From Bauldia sp965232525 (GTDB lineage Bacteria > Pseudomonadota > Alphaproteobacteria > Rhizobiales > Kaistiaceae): a stretch of 64,000 nt of DNA. A model generated the notes under the pieces. That model searched no databases. It saw only the letters and a list, made by a program, of their open reading frames with translations, and was not told the DNA's origin. The stretch is from contig NZ_OZ246980.1 in NCBI RefSeq assembly GCF_965232525.1, forward strand, positions 3,162,001 through 3,226,000, written 5' to 3'. The position numbers were made by a program, and so were the translations under genes. Below, piece after piece: positions 26,167 to 33,745 of the stretch; the stretch's first letter is position 1; each line of letters begins with the position of its first letter.

Positions 26167-27090
26167 CTACCCTTGCCGCCGTTCGGCGCGAACCATTCGC
26201 CACAGGAAGAAGGCGATGAACACCGACATGATCAGGAACAGTACGGTCGCGATCGCCGCGCCATAGCCCATGCGGTACTCGAACAACGCGGAGTGATACA
26301 TGAACAGCCCCAAGACCAGCGACTGTCCGAAAGGTCCGCCGTCGGTCATCACCTGGACCAAGTCGAATGATCGCAGCGCCCCGATCATGGTCACCACCAA
26401 GGCTATGAAGGTGGCCGGGCGAAGCTGCGGCAGGACCACGAACCACAGTAATTTCATGCCGCGGGCGTTATCGAGACGGGCCGCCTCGATCTGCTCCGGG
26501 TCAACCGAGTTGAGTCCGGTCAGATAGAGAATCATGCAGTATGCGACCTGCGGCCACAGACCTGCGGCGATGATTGCAAAAGTGACCGTGTTTTCGTCGG
26601 ACAGGAGCGCCGTGGGACCGAGACCAAACTGTCCGAGCGCCTGATTGAGCATACCGTTCGCGGGATCGTAGAACCAAGCGAAGACGAGGCCGACGACCAC
26701 TTGGCTGATGACGAAGGGAAAGAAGAAAAGGGACTTGACCAGGCGAATGCCAAAAACCGTTTGATTCAGAAAGAGGGCGAGTGCCAGGCCGATCGGCAAC
26801 GCGAGCAGAAACAGGAATAACCACAGCACGTTATTCCAGACCGCGGTCCAAAAGCGATCGTCGTCGAGCAGCTCTTCGTAGTTACCGAAGCCGATCCATG
26901 TGCTTTCCGAGAAGCCGTCCCAATCAAAAAAGGCGATCTGGAAGCTCTGTATGATCGGGTAGATGACGTAGACGCCGAAGAACAGCAGGGCCGGCGCGAG
27001 GAACACCCACGGCGCGATCCGCTGTTGCGACCAGCGCGAGCGCGGAGTGACGTAGGCCGTGCTTGCCTCAGTTTCGCCGGCGACCGCCAT
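26167..27090 (-). CDS. carbohydrate ABC transporter permease (MalF-like, CUT1 family)
   Basis: A 307-residue permease with six spans, the first at about 30-52 (LAPALLFFGVYVIYPIIQSF). The EAA loop is DPEQIEAARLDNARGMKLLWFVVLPQLRP. The N-terminal 25 residues are cytoplasmic and polar. It forms the transmembrane channel with the second permease. It is separated from the upstream binding-protein gene by an 87-base gap with a strong stem-loop. Confidence 0.92.
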   Translation of the reverse strand: MAVAGETEASTAYVTPRSRWSQQRIAPWVFLAPALLFFGVYVIYPIIQSFQIAFFDWDGFSESTWIGFGNYEELLDDDRFWTAVWNNVLWLFLFLLALPIGLALALFLNQTVFGIRLVKSLFFFPFVISQVVVGLVFAWFYDPANGMLNQALGQFGLGPTALLSDENTVTFAIIAAGLWPQVAYCMILYLTGLNSVDPEQIEAARLDNARGMKLLWFVVLPQLRPATFIALVVTMIGALRSFDLVQVMTDGGPFGQSLVLGLFMYHSALFEYRMGYGAAIATVLFLIMSVFIAFFLWRMVRAERRQG

Positions 27091-27126
27091 GAATGTCTTC
27101 TCTCAGAAGCGTCGCTTGCAGCTAGA

Positions 27127-27154
27127 CCCGCCGCGCCTACATCGACGCGGCGGG
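27127..27154 (-). promoter_or_regulatory. stem-loop between binding-protein and permease genes
   Basis: CCCGCCGCG and CGCGGCGGG form a perfect 9-bp stem with a 10-base loop. No T run follows, so it is not a full terminator. Such hairpins after binding-protein genes, as in the malE-malF gap of E. coli, protect the upstream mRNA and lower permease expression relative to the binding protein. Confidence 0.65.
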
Positions 27155-27177
27155 ATTGATTTCATCGCGTCCGGCGA

Positions 27178-28404
27178 TCAGTTCTCAAAGATACGCTGAC
27201 GCGCTTTTTCGAGCCGTTCGAGGATTTCGTCGATGTTGTCGGGTCGCACCATGAACTCCTGGAAGCCCTCCATGCCGATCTTGGCCATTTCAGGCGTCGT
27301 ATCGCGGTCATAGAATTGAGCCGTACCAGCCGCGGCGCTAAGCATTGCAGCGCCTTTGTTCAGATACTTGTCGTCCTTCGCCTTGGCACCCTTGTGCGGC
27401 GGCAGACGGAGCATCGCTTCGTTGATCTTCTGCTGCTGATCCTGTTGGGCGACAAACGCCAGGAACTTTCTGGCATTGTCTTTGTTCTCGGCGCGAGTCG
27501 GAATGTGAATCGTATCGGTCGGCGCATCCTCGGCAATCGGCACACTCGCGTCGATGATCGGGAACTGGAAGAAATCCATGTCGTCCTTCACCTCGTCCGG
27601 GAAGTTCGGGGTGATGAAGTTTCCGATCAGGTACATCGCCGCTTCACCGTTGTAGAGGAACGGCTGTGCTTCTTGCCACGAATAGGACGTGTGGTTTTCC
27701 AGGAAGCAGTCGGCGTCGATCAGCTTCCGCCAGTTATCGAAGGTCGCGCGAACCCGGTCGTCGGTGTAGGGCACGTCACCGAGCATCAGGTCGATGTGGA
27801 ACTTCAGGCCGTTTGTGCGCAGGTTGACATAGTCAAACCAGCCAGCAGCCGTCCACAGGAACTTGGTGCCAATGGTCACCGGCGTGATGCCGTTTTCGTT
27901 TAGCACCGCACACGCATTGAGCAGATCGTCGAACGTCTCCGGAACCGAGAGGCCAACCTCGTCGAAGATGTCCTTTCGATAATAGACCCCCCACTGGTAG
28001 TAGCCGTAAGGAACCCCGAACTGCTTGCCGTCGATGGTCAGGGAATCCCGCGTCGACGCGAAGTTCTCATACATGTTGTTGTCGGCCCAAACGTCCGACA
28101 CGTCCTCCAGTAAGCCGCGATCCGCGAACGCGGCCATACGATTGCCTGCGAACCAGAACACAACGTCCGGCGCTTGCGCCGTGAGCCAGCCGCGAATAGC
28201 GGTCTTGTAGGCTTCGTGGTCGGTGATGTTGAATTCGACGTCGATGTCCGGATTTGCCGCCCTGAAGTCTTCGACAACTTGGGTGAAAGCTGCCTTCGGT
28301 GCCGGGTCCGACGTATTGGCGTTGATAACGAGTTCGTTGGCACTGGCCGAAACGAACGACGTGGTCGCAAGCGCGAGCGAAGCCGCCGCAACAGTTCTGA
28401 ACAT
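27178..28404 (-). CDS. carbohydrate ABC transporter substrate-binding protein
   Basis: A 408-residue periplasmic family 1 extracellular solute-binding protein. Residues 1-22 are a signal peptide with a probable cut after SASA (before NELVINAN). The body has the expected features: FRAANPDIDVEFN, APDVVFWFAGNRM, GVPYGYYQWGVYYRKDIFDEVGLSVPET and GEAAMYLIGNFI, with several exposed Trp/Tyr suited to stacking on sugars. The ATG at 28404 is chosen because GGGAGG lies 7 bases upstream and a classical signal peptide follows. A longer frame to 28452 would hide it. The substrate is not identifiable and no catabolic gene lies nearby. Confidence 0.92.
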   Translation of the reverse strand: MFRTVAAASLALATTSFVSASANELVINANTSDPAPKAAFTQVVEDFRAANPDIDVEFNITDHEAYKTAIRGWLTAQAPDVVFWFAGNRMAAFADRGLLEDVSDVWADNNMYENFASTRDSLTIDGKQFGVPYGYYQWGVYYRKDIFDEVGLSVPETFDDLLNACAVLNENGITPVTIGTKFLWTAAGWFDYVNLRTNGLKFHIDLMLGDVPYTDDRVRATFDNWRKLIDADCFLENHTSYSWQEAQPFLYNGEAAMYLIGNFITPNFPDEVKDDMDFFQFPIIDASVPIAEDAPTDTIHIPTRAENKDNARKFLAFVAQQDQQQKINEAMLRLPPHKGAKAKDDKYLNKGAAMLSAAAGTAQFYDRDTTPEMAKIGMEGFQEFMVRPDNIDEILERLEKARQRIFEN

Positions 28405-28447
28405 GCAATGTCCTCCCATACGCGACCTTGATCGGTCCGCTTTAATG

Positions 28448-28460
28448 CCCACAATGTGGG
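28448..28460. promoter_or_regulatory. candidate IclR-type operator
   Basis: CCCACA-A-TGTGGG is a perfect 13-bp dyad in the 148-base region between the divergent binding-protein and iclR genes. On the minus strand a TATAAA (28475-28470) lies just upstream of it. The dyad would therefore cover the transcription start of the transporter operon, a position suited to repression by the adjacent IclR protein. Confidence 0.45.
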
Positions 28461-28552
28461 ATAAGGTCCTTTATACTGAAAACTATGTTGGCGTAGGGGT
28501 GTCCTGTCAACCCAATCAGGAACCGTTTCGAACGCCAACCAAAACGCGGGGG

Positions 28553-29389
28553 ATGACCAGATCGATGGTCGGAAACGAGAACGAGGTGACGCGGAACGTC
28601 GATCGCGCGCCGCCGTGCGGGCCGATCTCCACCACGGTCTCAAAGGCTCTGCAGGTGCTTGAAGCGGTTGCGTCCGAAGGCCGCGCGGTGCGCTTCGTCG
28701 ATCTTCTGAAGAGCCAACCCTTCCCCAAGTCGACACTTCATAGGCTGCTGCGGACTCTTGTGAGCCAGGGGATGTTGGAACACAATCCGGAGCACCACAC
28801 CTACCGACCCGGCCTCAGATTGATCCGCCTCGCACACTACGCTTGGCGGCAATCAAACCTTCCCGAGGCGGCGGGCGACGCCCTCGACGCATTGGCATCC
28901 GAAATCGCCGAGACCATCCACTTGGCAGTATTGGACCACGCCCAGGTTCTTTATGTCGACAAGCGCCACAGTGAGTATCCGATGTCGCTCTATGCGTCGG
29001 TCGGCAAGGTCGCACCGGCCTATTGCACCGGCATCGGCAAGGCCATGCTCGCCTACTTGCCCGAAAAGGCACTGGAAGATGCCTTGGACCGGCAAGCATT
29101 CCATCGATACACCGGCTCTACCGTACCAGACGCCGAGGCGCTGCGAGTGGAGCTTGCCGAGATTCGCCGTGCCGGCTACAGCCTCGATCGCGAGGAGTAC
29201 GAACCGGGCGTTATCTGCATCGCCGTGCCGATTCTATCTGATCGCAGAAGGCTACATGGCGGCCTTTCCATCACCGGCAATACGCGACTCACGAACTTGG
29301 AGAAACTGACTGCCCACGCGCCACGACTCAGCCAAGCCGCCGATGAGATTGCCGCCCAGGCGGCGCTTCACATGCTGGCTGGTGCTTAG
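28553..29389 (+). CDS. IclR-family transcriptional regulator
   Basis: A 278-residue regulator with an N-terminal winged helix-turn-helix (about 28-85: TVSKALQVLEAVA..FPKSTLHRLLRTLVSQGMLE) and a C-terminal GAF-like effector domain (about 95-270: ..YVDKRHSEYPMSLYASVGKVAPAYCTGIGKAMLAYL..). IclR proteins respond to small carbon-source metabolites. It is divergent from the transporter operon and upstream of the ATPase gene, so it probably controls both units. ATGs at 28553 and 28565 are possible starts. Frames that start earlier cross the shared promoter region. Confidence 0.9.
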   Translation: MTRSMVGNENEVTRNVDRAPPCGPISTTVSKALQVLEAVASEGRAVRFVDLLKSQPFPKSTLHRLLRTLVSQGMLEHNPEHHTYRPGLRLIRLAHYAWRQSNLPEAAGDALDALASEIAETIHLAVLDHAQVLYVDKRHSEYPMSLYASVGKVAPAYCTGIGKAMLAYLPEKALEDALDRQAFHRYTGSTVPDAEALRVELAEIRRAGYSLDREEYEPGVICIAVPILSDRRRLHGGLSITGNTRLTNLEKLTAHAPRLSQAADEIAAQAALHMLAGA

Positions 29390-29428
29390 CGTTGCTCACA
29401 AACAACAAAGATCCAATGGGAGAGAAAC

Positions 29429-30517
29429 ATGGCCGGATTGAATCTAACCAGCGTTGTCAAGCGCTATGGCCCGATCCAGGTCATCCATGGCGTCGAGTTC
29501 GATATTGCTGACGGCGAGTTTTGCGTGTTCGTCGGCCCGTCGGGCTGCGGTAAGTCCACGCTTCTGCGGATGATAGCGGGTCTCGAGGAGATATCAGGGG
29601 GAACGATCAAGATCGGCGACACGGTGGTGAACAATGTCGACCCGGCGAAGCGCGGCGTCGCGATGGTGTTTCAGACCTACGCGCTGTACCCACACATGAC
29701 CGTGGCCGAGAACATGGGCTTCGGGCTCCGCATGAACGGCGTTCCCAAAGATCGGATCCGTTCGGAGGTCGACAAGGCCGCCCGCATCCTGCAACTGGAA
29801 GACTACCTCGAACGCACGCCGCGGGCGTTGTCGGGCGGCCAGCGTCAGCGCGTCGCCATTGGGCGAGCAATCGTCCGCCATCCGGAAGTTTTCTTGTTTG
29901 ACGAGCCGCTGTCCAATCTCGATGCGGAACTGCGGGTCCAGATGCGTGTCGAGATTGCCAAGCTCCACCAGGGCCTCGGCAACACAATGATTTACGTTAC
30001 CCACGACCAAGTCGAAGCGATGACGCTGGCGGACAAGATCGTCGTGCTGCGTCAGGGCGTTGTCGAGCAAATCGGCAGTCCACTCGACCTCTACGGCGAT
30101 CCCGAGAACAGGTTCGTCGCCGGGTTCATCGGCTCACCGAAAATGAACTTCTTGTCCGCCGTCTCGCGGGGAGCCGCTGACGGCGGAATCCGTGTCGTGC
30201 TACCGAAGCTTGGCGATGCCGAGGTGGTCGTGCCACTGCGCCACAGCGCCCCGGAGCCCGGCGCCGATCTCACCTTGGGTATCCGTCCGGAACACATCCA
30301 ACTCGGCGAGCAGGCAGGGTTTGGGCTCGAGGTCACCGCCGATGTCACAGAGCAACTCGGTGGGACATCGTTCGTCTATGCCAATTCCGGAGACGACGAA
30401 GCGGTCGTCATCGAGCAGCGCGGCACCAGCCAAGTCCGCCCAGGCGAGACAGTGCGGTTCTCGTTTGCACCGACCGACAGTCGCATCTTCGATATCGAGG
30501 GCAATAGAGTCCGCTGA
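29429..30517 (+). CDS. carbohydrate ABC transporter ATP-binding protein (MalK/UgpC type)
   Basis: A 362-residue ATPase for the importer. Walker A is GPSGCGKST (36-44), signature LSGGQ (134-138), Walker B VFLFDEP (154-160) and the switch His in VTHDQVEAM. The C-terminal 130 residues form the TOBE/OB regulatory domain of MalK-type ATPases (LGIRPEHIQL). It lies 40 bases after iclR on the plus strand, away from the permeases on the minus strand, so the importer is encoded by two divergent units. GGGAGAG precedes the ATG. Confidence 0.93.
   Translation: MAGLNLTSVVKRYGPIQVIHGVEFDIADGEFCVFVGPSGCGKSTLLRMIAGLEEISGGTIKIGDTVVNNVDPAKRGVAMVFQTYALYPHMTVAENMGFGLRMNGVPKDRIRSEVDKAARILQLEDYLERTPRALSGGQRQRVAIGRAIVRHPEVFLFDEPLSNLDAELRVQMRVEIAKLHQGLGNTMIYVTHDQVEAMTLADKIVVLRQGVVEQIGSPLDLYGDPENRFVAGFIGSPKMNFLSAVSRGAADGGIRVVLPKLGDAEVVVPLRHSAPEPGADLTLGIRPEHIQLGEQAGFGLEVTADVTEQLGGTSFVYANSGDDEAVVIEQRGTSQVRPGETVRFSFAPTDSRIFDIEGNRVR
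30509..30516. repeat. right copy of an 8-bp direct repeat flanking the ABC block
   Basis: GTCCGCTG, matching 25254-25261. It falls in the last codons of the ATPase gene, ten bases before the moeA relic begins. It may be coincidental. Confidence 0.2.
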
Positions 30518-30526
30518 CCGGCTTCA

Positions 30527-30640
30527 TCGGCCCTCGCCCGCTCGATTGCCGCGGCCGAGGCTATCTCCGCCGACATCCTGGTGGCCCTCGGCGGCGCGTC
30601 GATGCCGGCTAATCAGCCGCGGCAGGATTATGTTCGGGCA
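30527..30640 (+). pseudogene. relic of a second moeA allele with an internal deletion
   Basis: Bases 30527-30600 match moeA 24708-24781 with 5 differences in 74. Bases 30601-30640 continue as moeA 25031-25070 with 5 differences in 40. The 249 bases between these moeA segments are missing, and in moeA that interval is bounded by two copies of CGGCGCG, which suggests slippage or recombination between short repeats. The reading phase of moeA is kept throughout, but there is no start codon and a stop follows at once. Eight of the ten differences are synonymous in the moeA frame. The fragment starts ten bases after the ATPase stop and ends 142 bases before lexA. It marks the original moeA-lexA junction. 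Confidence 0.85.
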
Positions 30641-30706
30641 CCCGGCGACTGATCGCCGGCAAATCCACCGATCAGACAGCTTGCGCGTTTACAATAATTT
30701 CAACCC

Positions 30707-30751
30707 TTGCGGAACACACATAGAACACGGTACTTTGTTCGCGATTTGTAC
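30707..30751 (+). promoter_or_regulatory. lexA promoter with two LexA (SOS) boxes
   Basis: GAAC-N7-GAAC at 30712-30726 is the alphaproteobacterial LexA box (GTTC-N7-GTTC read on the other strand). It fills the spacer between TTGCGG (30707-30712) and TACTTT (30731-30736), a plausible -35/-10 pair. A second, imperfect box GTTC-N7-GTAC lies at 30737-30751, where transcription would begin. Together they fit LexA autorepression. Confidence 0.8.
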
Positions 30752-30782
30752 CTGAGTCGCGCGACAACAAGCGGATCGAGAC

Positions 30783-31481
30783 ATGCTTACGCAGAAGCAG
30801 CACGAACTCCTGATGTTCATTCACGAGCGCTTGAAGGAAGCTGGCGTACCACCGTCCTTCGACGAGATGAAGGACGCTTTGGACCTTCGATCCAAGTCCG
30901 GCATCCATCGGTTGATCCGTGCGCTGGAGGAACGGGGCTTCATCAAGCGGCTTCCCAATCGGGCGCGCGCGATCGAAGTCGTCCGCATGCCCGAGTCGAC
31001 CACGCCGGAGGTGCAGCGCCCGCGGGGCTTCTCGCCGAGCGTCATCGAGGGCAGCCTCGGGCGCGTCAAACCGGCCGATCGCGAGGAGCCGACCGTCGAG
31101 CCGGTGATGATCCCGGTGATGGGCCGGATTGCCGCCGGTGTGCCGATCGAGGCGATCCAGAACCACAGCCACTCCATCGGGGTCCCCCCGGATATGCTGG
31201 CGCCGGGTGAGCACTTCGCGCTCGATGTGCGCGGCGACTCGATGATCGAGGCGGGCATTCTCGACGGGGATACGGTGCTGGTCCGCAAGACCGACACGGC
31301 CGATACGGGCGACATCGTCGTGGCCTTGGTGGACGACGAGGAGGCGACTTTGAAGCGCCTGCGCCGCAAGGGCGCATCGGTGGCTCTCGAGGCGGCGAAC
31401 CCGGCGTACGAGACGCGCATATTCGGCCCCGACCAGGTGCGGATCCAGGGCCGGCTGGTTGGCCTGATCCGCCGCTACTGA
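30783..31481 (+). CDS. lexA: SOS repressor LexA
   Basis: A 232-residue LexA. The N-terminal winged helix (about 1-65) recognises SOS boxes. The C-terminal S24 protease domain has the self-cleavage bond Ala118-Gly119 (RIAAGVP), nucleophile Ser153 (RGDSMIEAG) and Lys191 (EATLKR). When RecA filaments form on damaged DNA LexA cuts itself and its regulon is induced. The longer linker and 230-residue length are normal for alphaproteobacteria. It converges with comEC and overlaps it by 7 bases. Confidence 0.98.
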   Translation: MLTQKQHELLMFIHERLKEAGVPPSFDEMKDALDLRSKSGIHRLIRALEERGFIKRLPNRARAIEVVRMPESTTPEVQRPRGFSPSVIEGSLGRVKPADREEPTVEPVMIPVMGRIAAGVPIEAIQNHSHSIGVPPDMLAPGEHFALDVRGDSMIEAGILDGDTVLVRKTDTADTGDIVVALVDDEEATLKRLRRKGASVALEAANPAYETRIFGPDQVRIQGRLVGLIRRY

Positions 31482-33679
31482 CCGCCGACCGGCATGAAAG
31501 GCCGCCGGTTCGCCGGGTAAGCGGTTTCGATCCGAAAACCAGGCGCCTCGCCGTCGTCGTCCGTGAAAAGCGCATGCGCGCCGTGGGCTCTGAGGGCCGG
31601 GCCGTCGATCACCATCGCGCCCGATGTGGCACATATGTCCGGTGCAGCGAAGCGGCTGACGACGACCGCCGCGAGTCGGCAGTCTTCCGCTAAGGCAGCG
31701 CGCTCCTGGCTCACCGCGACGAGCCGCCCGTCCGCGAGTGCGGCGGTACACCCCAACGGATCGCAGCGCACACCAGCGTCGATGCCGTCATCGCGCGCCG
31801 AGCGCGGATCGGCGTCCGCGCGCAGCCACATGTCAGTGACGAAGCGATTGTCTTTCGCGCCGATGACCTGATAGCGGCCCGCTTCGCCCCGCACTGCCGC
31901 GACGCGGCCACCGGCGTCGATCAGGATCGCGGGCCGGGGCGCTAGCACGACGACAGGGATGGCGAGCAGGATCGGAATGATACCGAACCAGCGCCACCGC
32001 TCCCGCCAAAGGCACAGCCACAGAAAACCGACGACCACCAGCAGCAGCGCCGTGCTCGGCGGTGCAGGGACGCCGCCCCAACCGTGCGACCAGCCGGCGA
32101 CCACCCGCGCGACTCCGACCACCCAGTCGAGCCCCCACCCCATCACCGTCAGCGGAAGCGATTCAAGCCCGAGCGGCATGAGGACCACCGCGAACAGCGC
32201 CATCGGCATGACCAGCAGCGCGACCGCCGGCATCGCCAGGAGATTGGCGATGAGCGTCAGCGGCGCCGCCCTCTGAAAATGGTAGACCGCAAATGGTGTT
32301 GTCGCGGCGCCGGCGATCAGCGAGGTGACGAACAGGCCCTTCACGTAAAACCAGCCGCGTCCCCAAACGCCGGTCAGGCTCCCGTCGTTGCGGCGGTCGG
32401 CTTGGTCGCGTCGTTCGCGCAGAATCTCATATCCCGCGACCAACGCCGCGGTCGCCGCAAACGACATCTGGAAGCTGGCGGTCAGCACCGACTCAGGCTC
32501 GAGCACAAGCACGATCAGCGCGGCGATCGCCACGTTGCGAAGGGTGATCGCGCGCCGGTCGATCATCACTGCCAACAGCATGATGGCGAGCATGATGAAG
32601 GCGCGCTGGGTCGAGACGCTGCCGCCGGAGATCGCCAGATACACGGCGGCAACGCCGAGCGCCCCCGCGGCCGCCCACTTTCGGATCGGATGGTGAACCG
32701 CGAGGCTTGGCGAGAGAGCCAGCAAGGCCCGGAGCAGCCAGAACGCCGAGCCCGCGACCAGCGCCATGTGGAGACCGGAGATCGCCAGCACGTGACCGAG
32801 GCCGGAGGCGCGCATCGCTTCCTGCACGTCCTCCGGGATGCCACGCCGATCGCCCATGACCAACGCGGCGGCGATCTGACCGTTGTCACCGGGCAGCGCC
32901 GCGAGAATGCGGGCTCGGATCGTCTGCCGCAGATGGGCAATCGGCATTGCCAGCCGGATGGCAAGCGGCGGCGCGCCGAGGTCGACGGGTGTCGCCGCGC
33001 CGTAGGCGAAGCCGACCGCGCCGACGCCCGTGTAGAAGTCGGCGCGGGCGAAGTCGTAGCCACCCGGGAAAGCCGGGCCGTTCGGCGGCCGCAGCCGGGC
33101 AAGCACCGAGATTGAATCGCCGACGGCAAGCGCGTCGGCCTGGCTGCGAACCGTGATCCTGACGAAGCGCGGCCAATCGGCCGGCGGCAGGCGGTTCATC
33201 GTTTCCACCGACAGCAGGACCCGGACCCCGCCCCGGCTGGCAGCCTCCCGCGCCGCGATCCAGCCGGTTGCCTCGACAGTCATCTCCCGGGCGAGGACCG
33301 GTGCCGCGACCCATTCGGTTCGTGCCTTGGCGATCGTCGCGCCGGCGGCAATGGCGGTGAGGCCAATCAACACGCGCCACATCGAAACGCGGCGGCGGCC
33401 GCGCCAGGCGAGAACGCCGAGAGCCAACGTCAGTGCCGCAAGGACGATGCCCGATGGCTCCGCCGGCAGACCGAAGTAGCCGACGATCCCGGCGCCAAAC
33501 AGAACCGGAAGCCAGATGAAGCCGCGACCGGCCTCCATCTCGCGTTCGACCACCGCCATCGTGGCCGATCCCAGCGCCTCGATGCGAAAGGCCAGCGCCC
33601 GCCAACCGCGTGGCTCCGGGCCGAAGTCGTCCCCCTGCCCGGCAATGTCAATCGTGTCGCGATGATCGAGATCGCTCAT
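31475..33679 (-). CDS. comEC: ComEC/Rec2 family competence protein
   Basis: A 734-residue membrane protein. It has an N-terminal DUF4131 region with the first spans, an OB-like segment, then the Competence domain with many spans. The diagnostic GLGHVLAISGLHMALVAG (about 290-307) is present. The C-terminal part resembles the metallo-beta-lactamase-like region but lacks an obvious HxHxDH metal motif, as in many alphaproteobacterial forms. ComEC is the inner-membrane channel for single-stranded DNA uptake in competent bacteria. No other com gene is in the window. Its stop codon overlaps the lexA 3' end. ATG at 33679. Confidence 0.9.
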   Translation of the reverse strand: MSDLDHRDTIDIAGQGDDFGPEPRGWRALAFRIEALGSATMAVVEREMEAGRGFIWLPVLFGAGIVGYFGLPAEPSGIVLAALTLALGVLAWRGRRRVSMWRVLIGLTAIAAGATIAKARTEWVAAPVLAREMTVEATGWIAAREAASRGGVRVLLSVETMNRLPPADWPRFVRITVRSQADALAVGDSISVLARLRPPNGPAFPGGYDFARADFYTGVGAVGFAYGAATPVDLGAPPLAIRLAMPIAHLRQTIRARILAALPGDNGQIAAALVMGDRRGIPEDVQEAMRASGLGHVLAISGLHMALVAGSAFWLLRALLALSPSLAVHHPIRKWAAAGALGVAAVYLAISGGSVSTQRAFIMLAIMLLAVMIDRRAITLRNVAIAALIVLVLEPESVLTASFQMSFAATAALVAGYEILRERRDQADRRNDGSLTGVWGRGWFYVKGLFVTSLIAGAATTPFAVYHFQRAAPLTLIANLLAMPAVALLVMPMALFAVVLMPLGLESLPLTVMGWGLDWVVGVARVVAGWSHGWGGVPAPPSTALLLVVVGFLWLCLWRERWRWFGIIPILLAIPVVVLAPRPAILIDAGGRVAAVRGEAGRYQVIGAKDNRFVTDMWLRADADPRSARDDGIDAGVRCDPLGCTAALADGRLVAVSQERAALAEDCRLAAVVVSRFAAPDICATSGAMVIDGPALRAHGAHALFTDDDGEAPGFRIETAYPANRRPFMPVGGQ

Positions 33680-33745
33680 GCCCGCCCGCCCGAAGGTCGG
33701 ACGAGGTTATACCAATACTCGCAAAACGCGAACGCCCGTCGACTG

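Noticed and set aside
25254..30516. GTCCGCTG repeats as attachment or target-site duplications of a mobile element
   Set aside because: Only 8 bp, with no transposase, integrase or terminal inverted repeats. The right copy is part of the ATPase coding sequence, so it may be chance.
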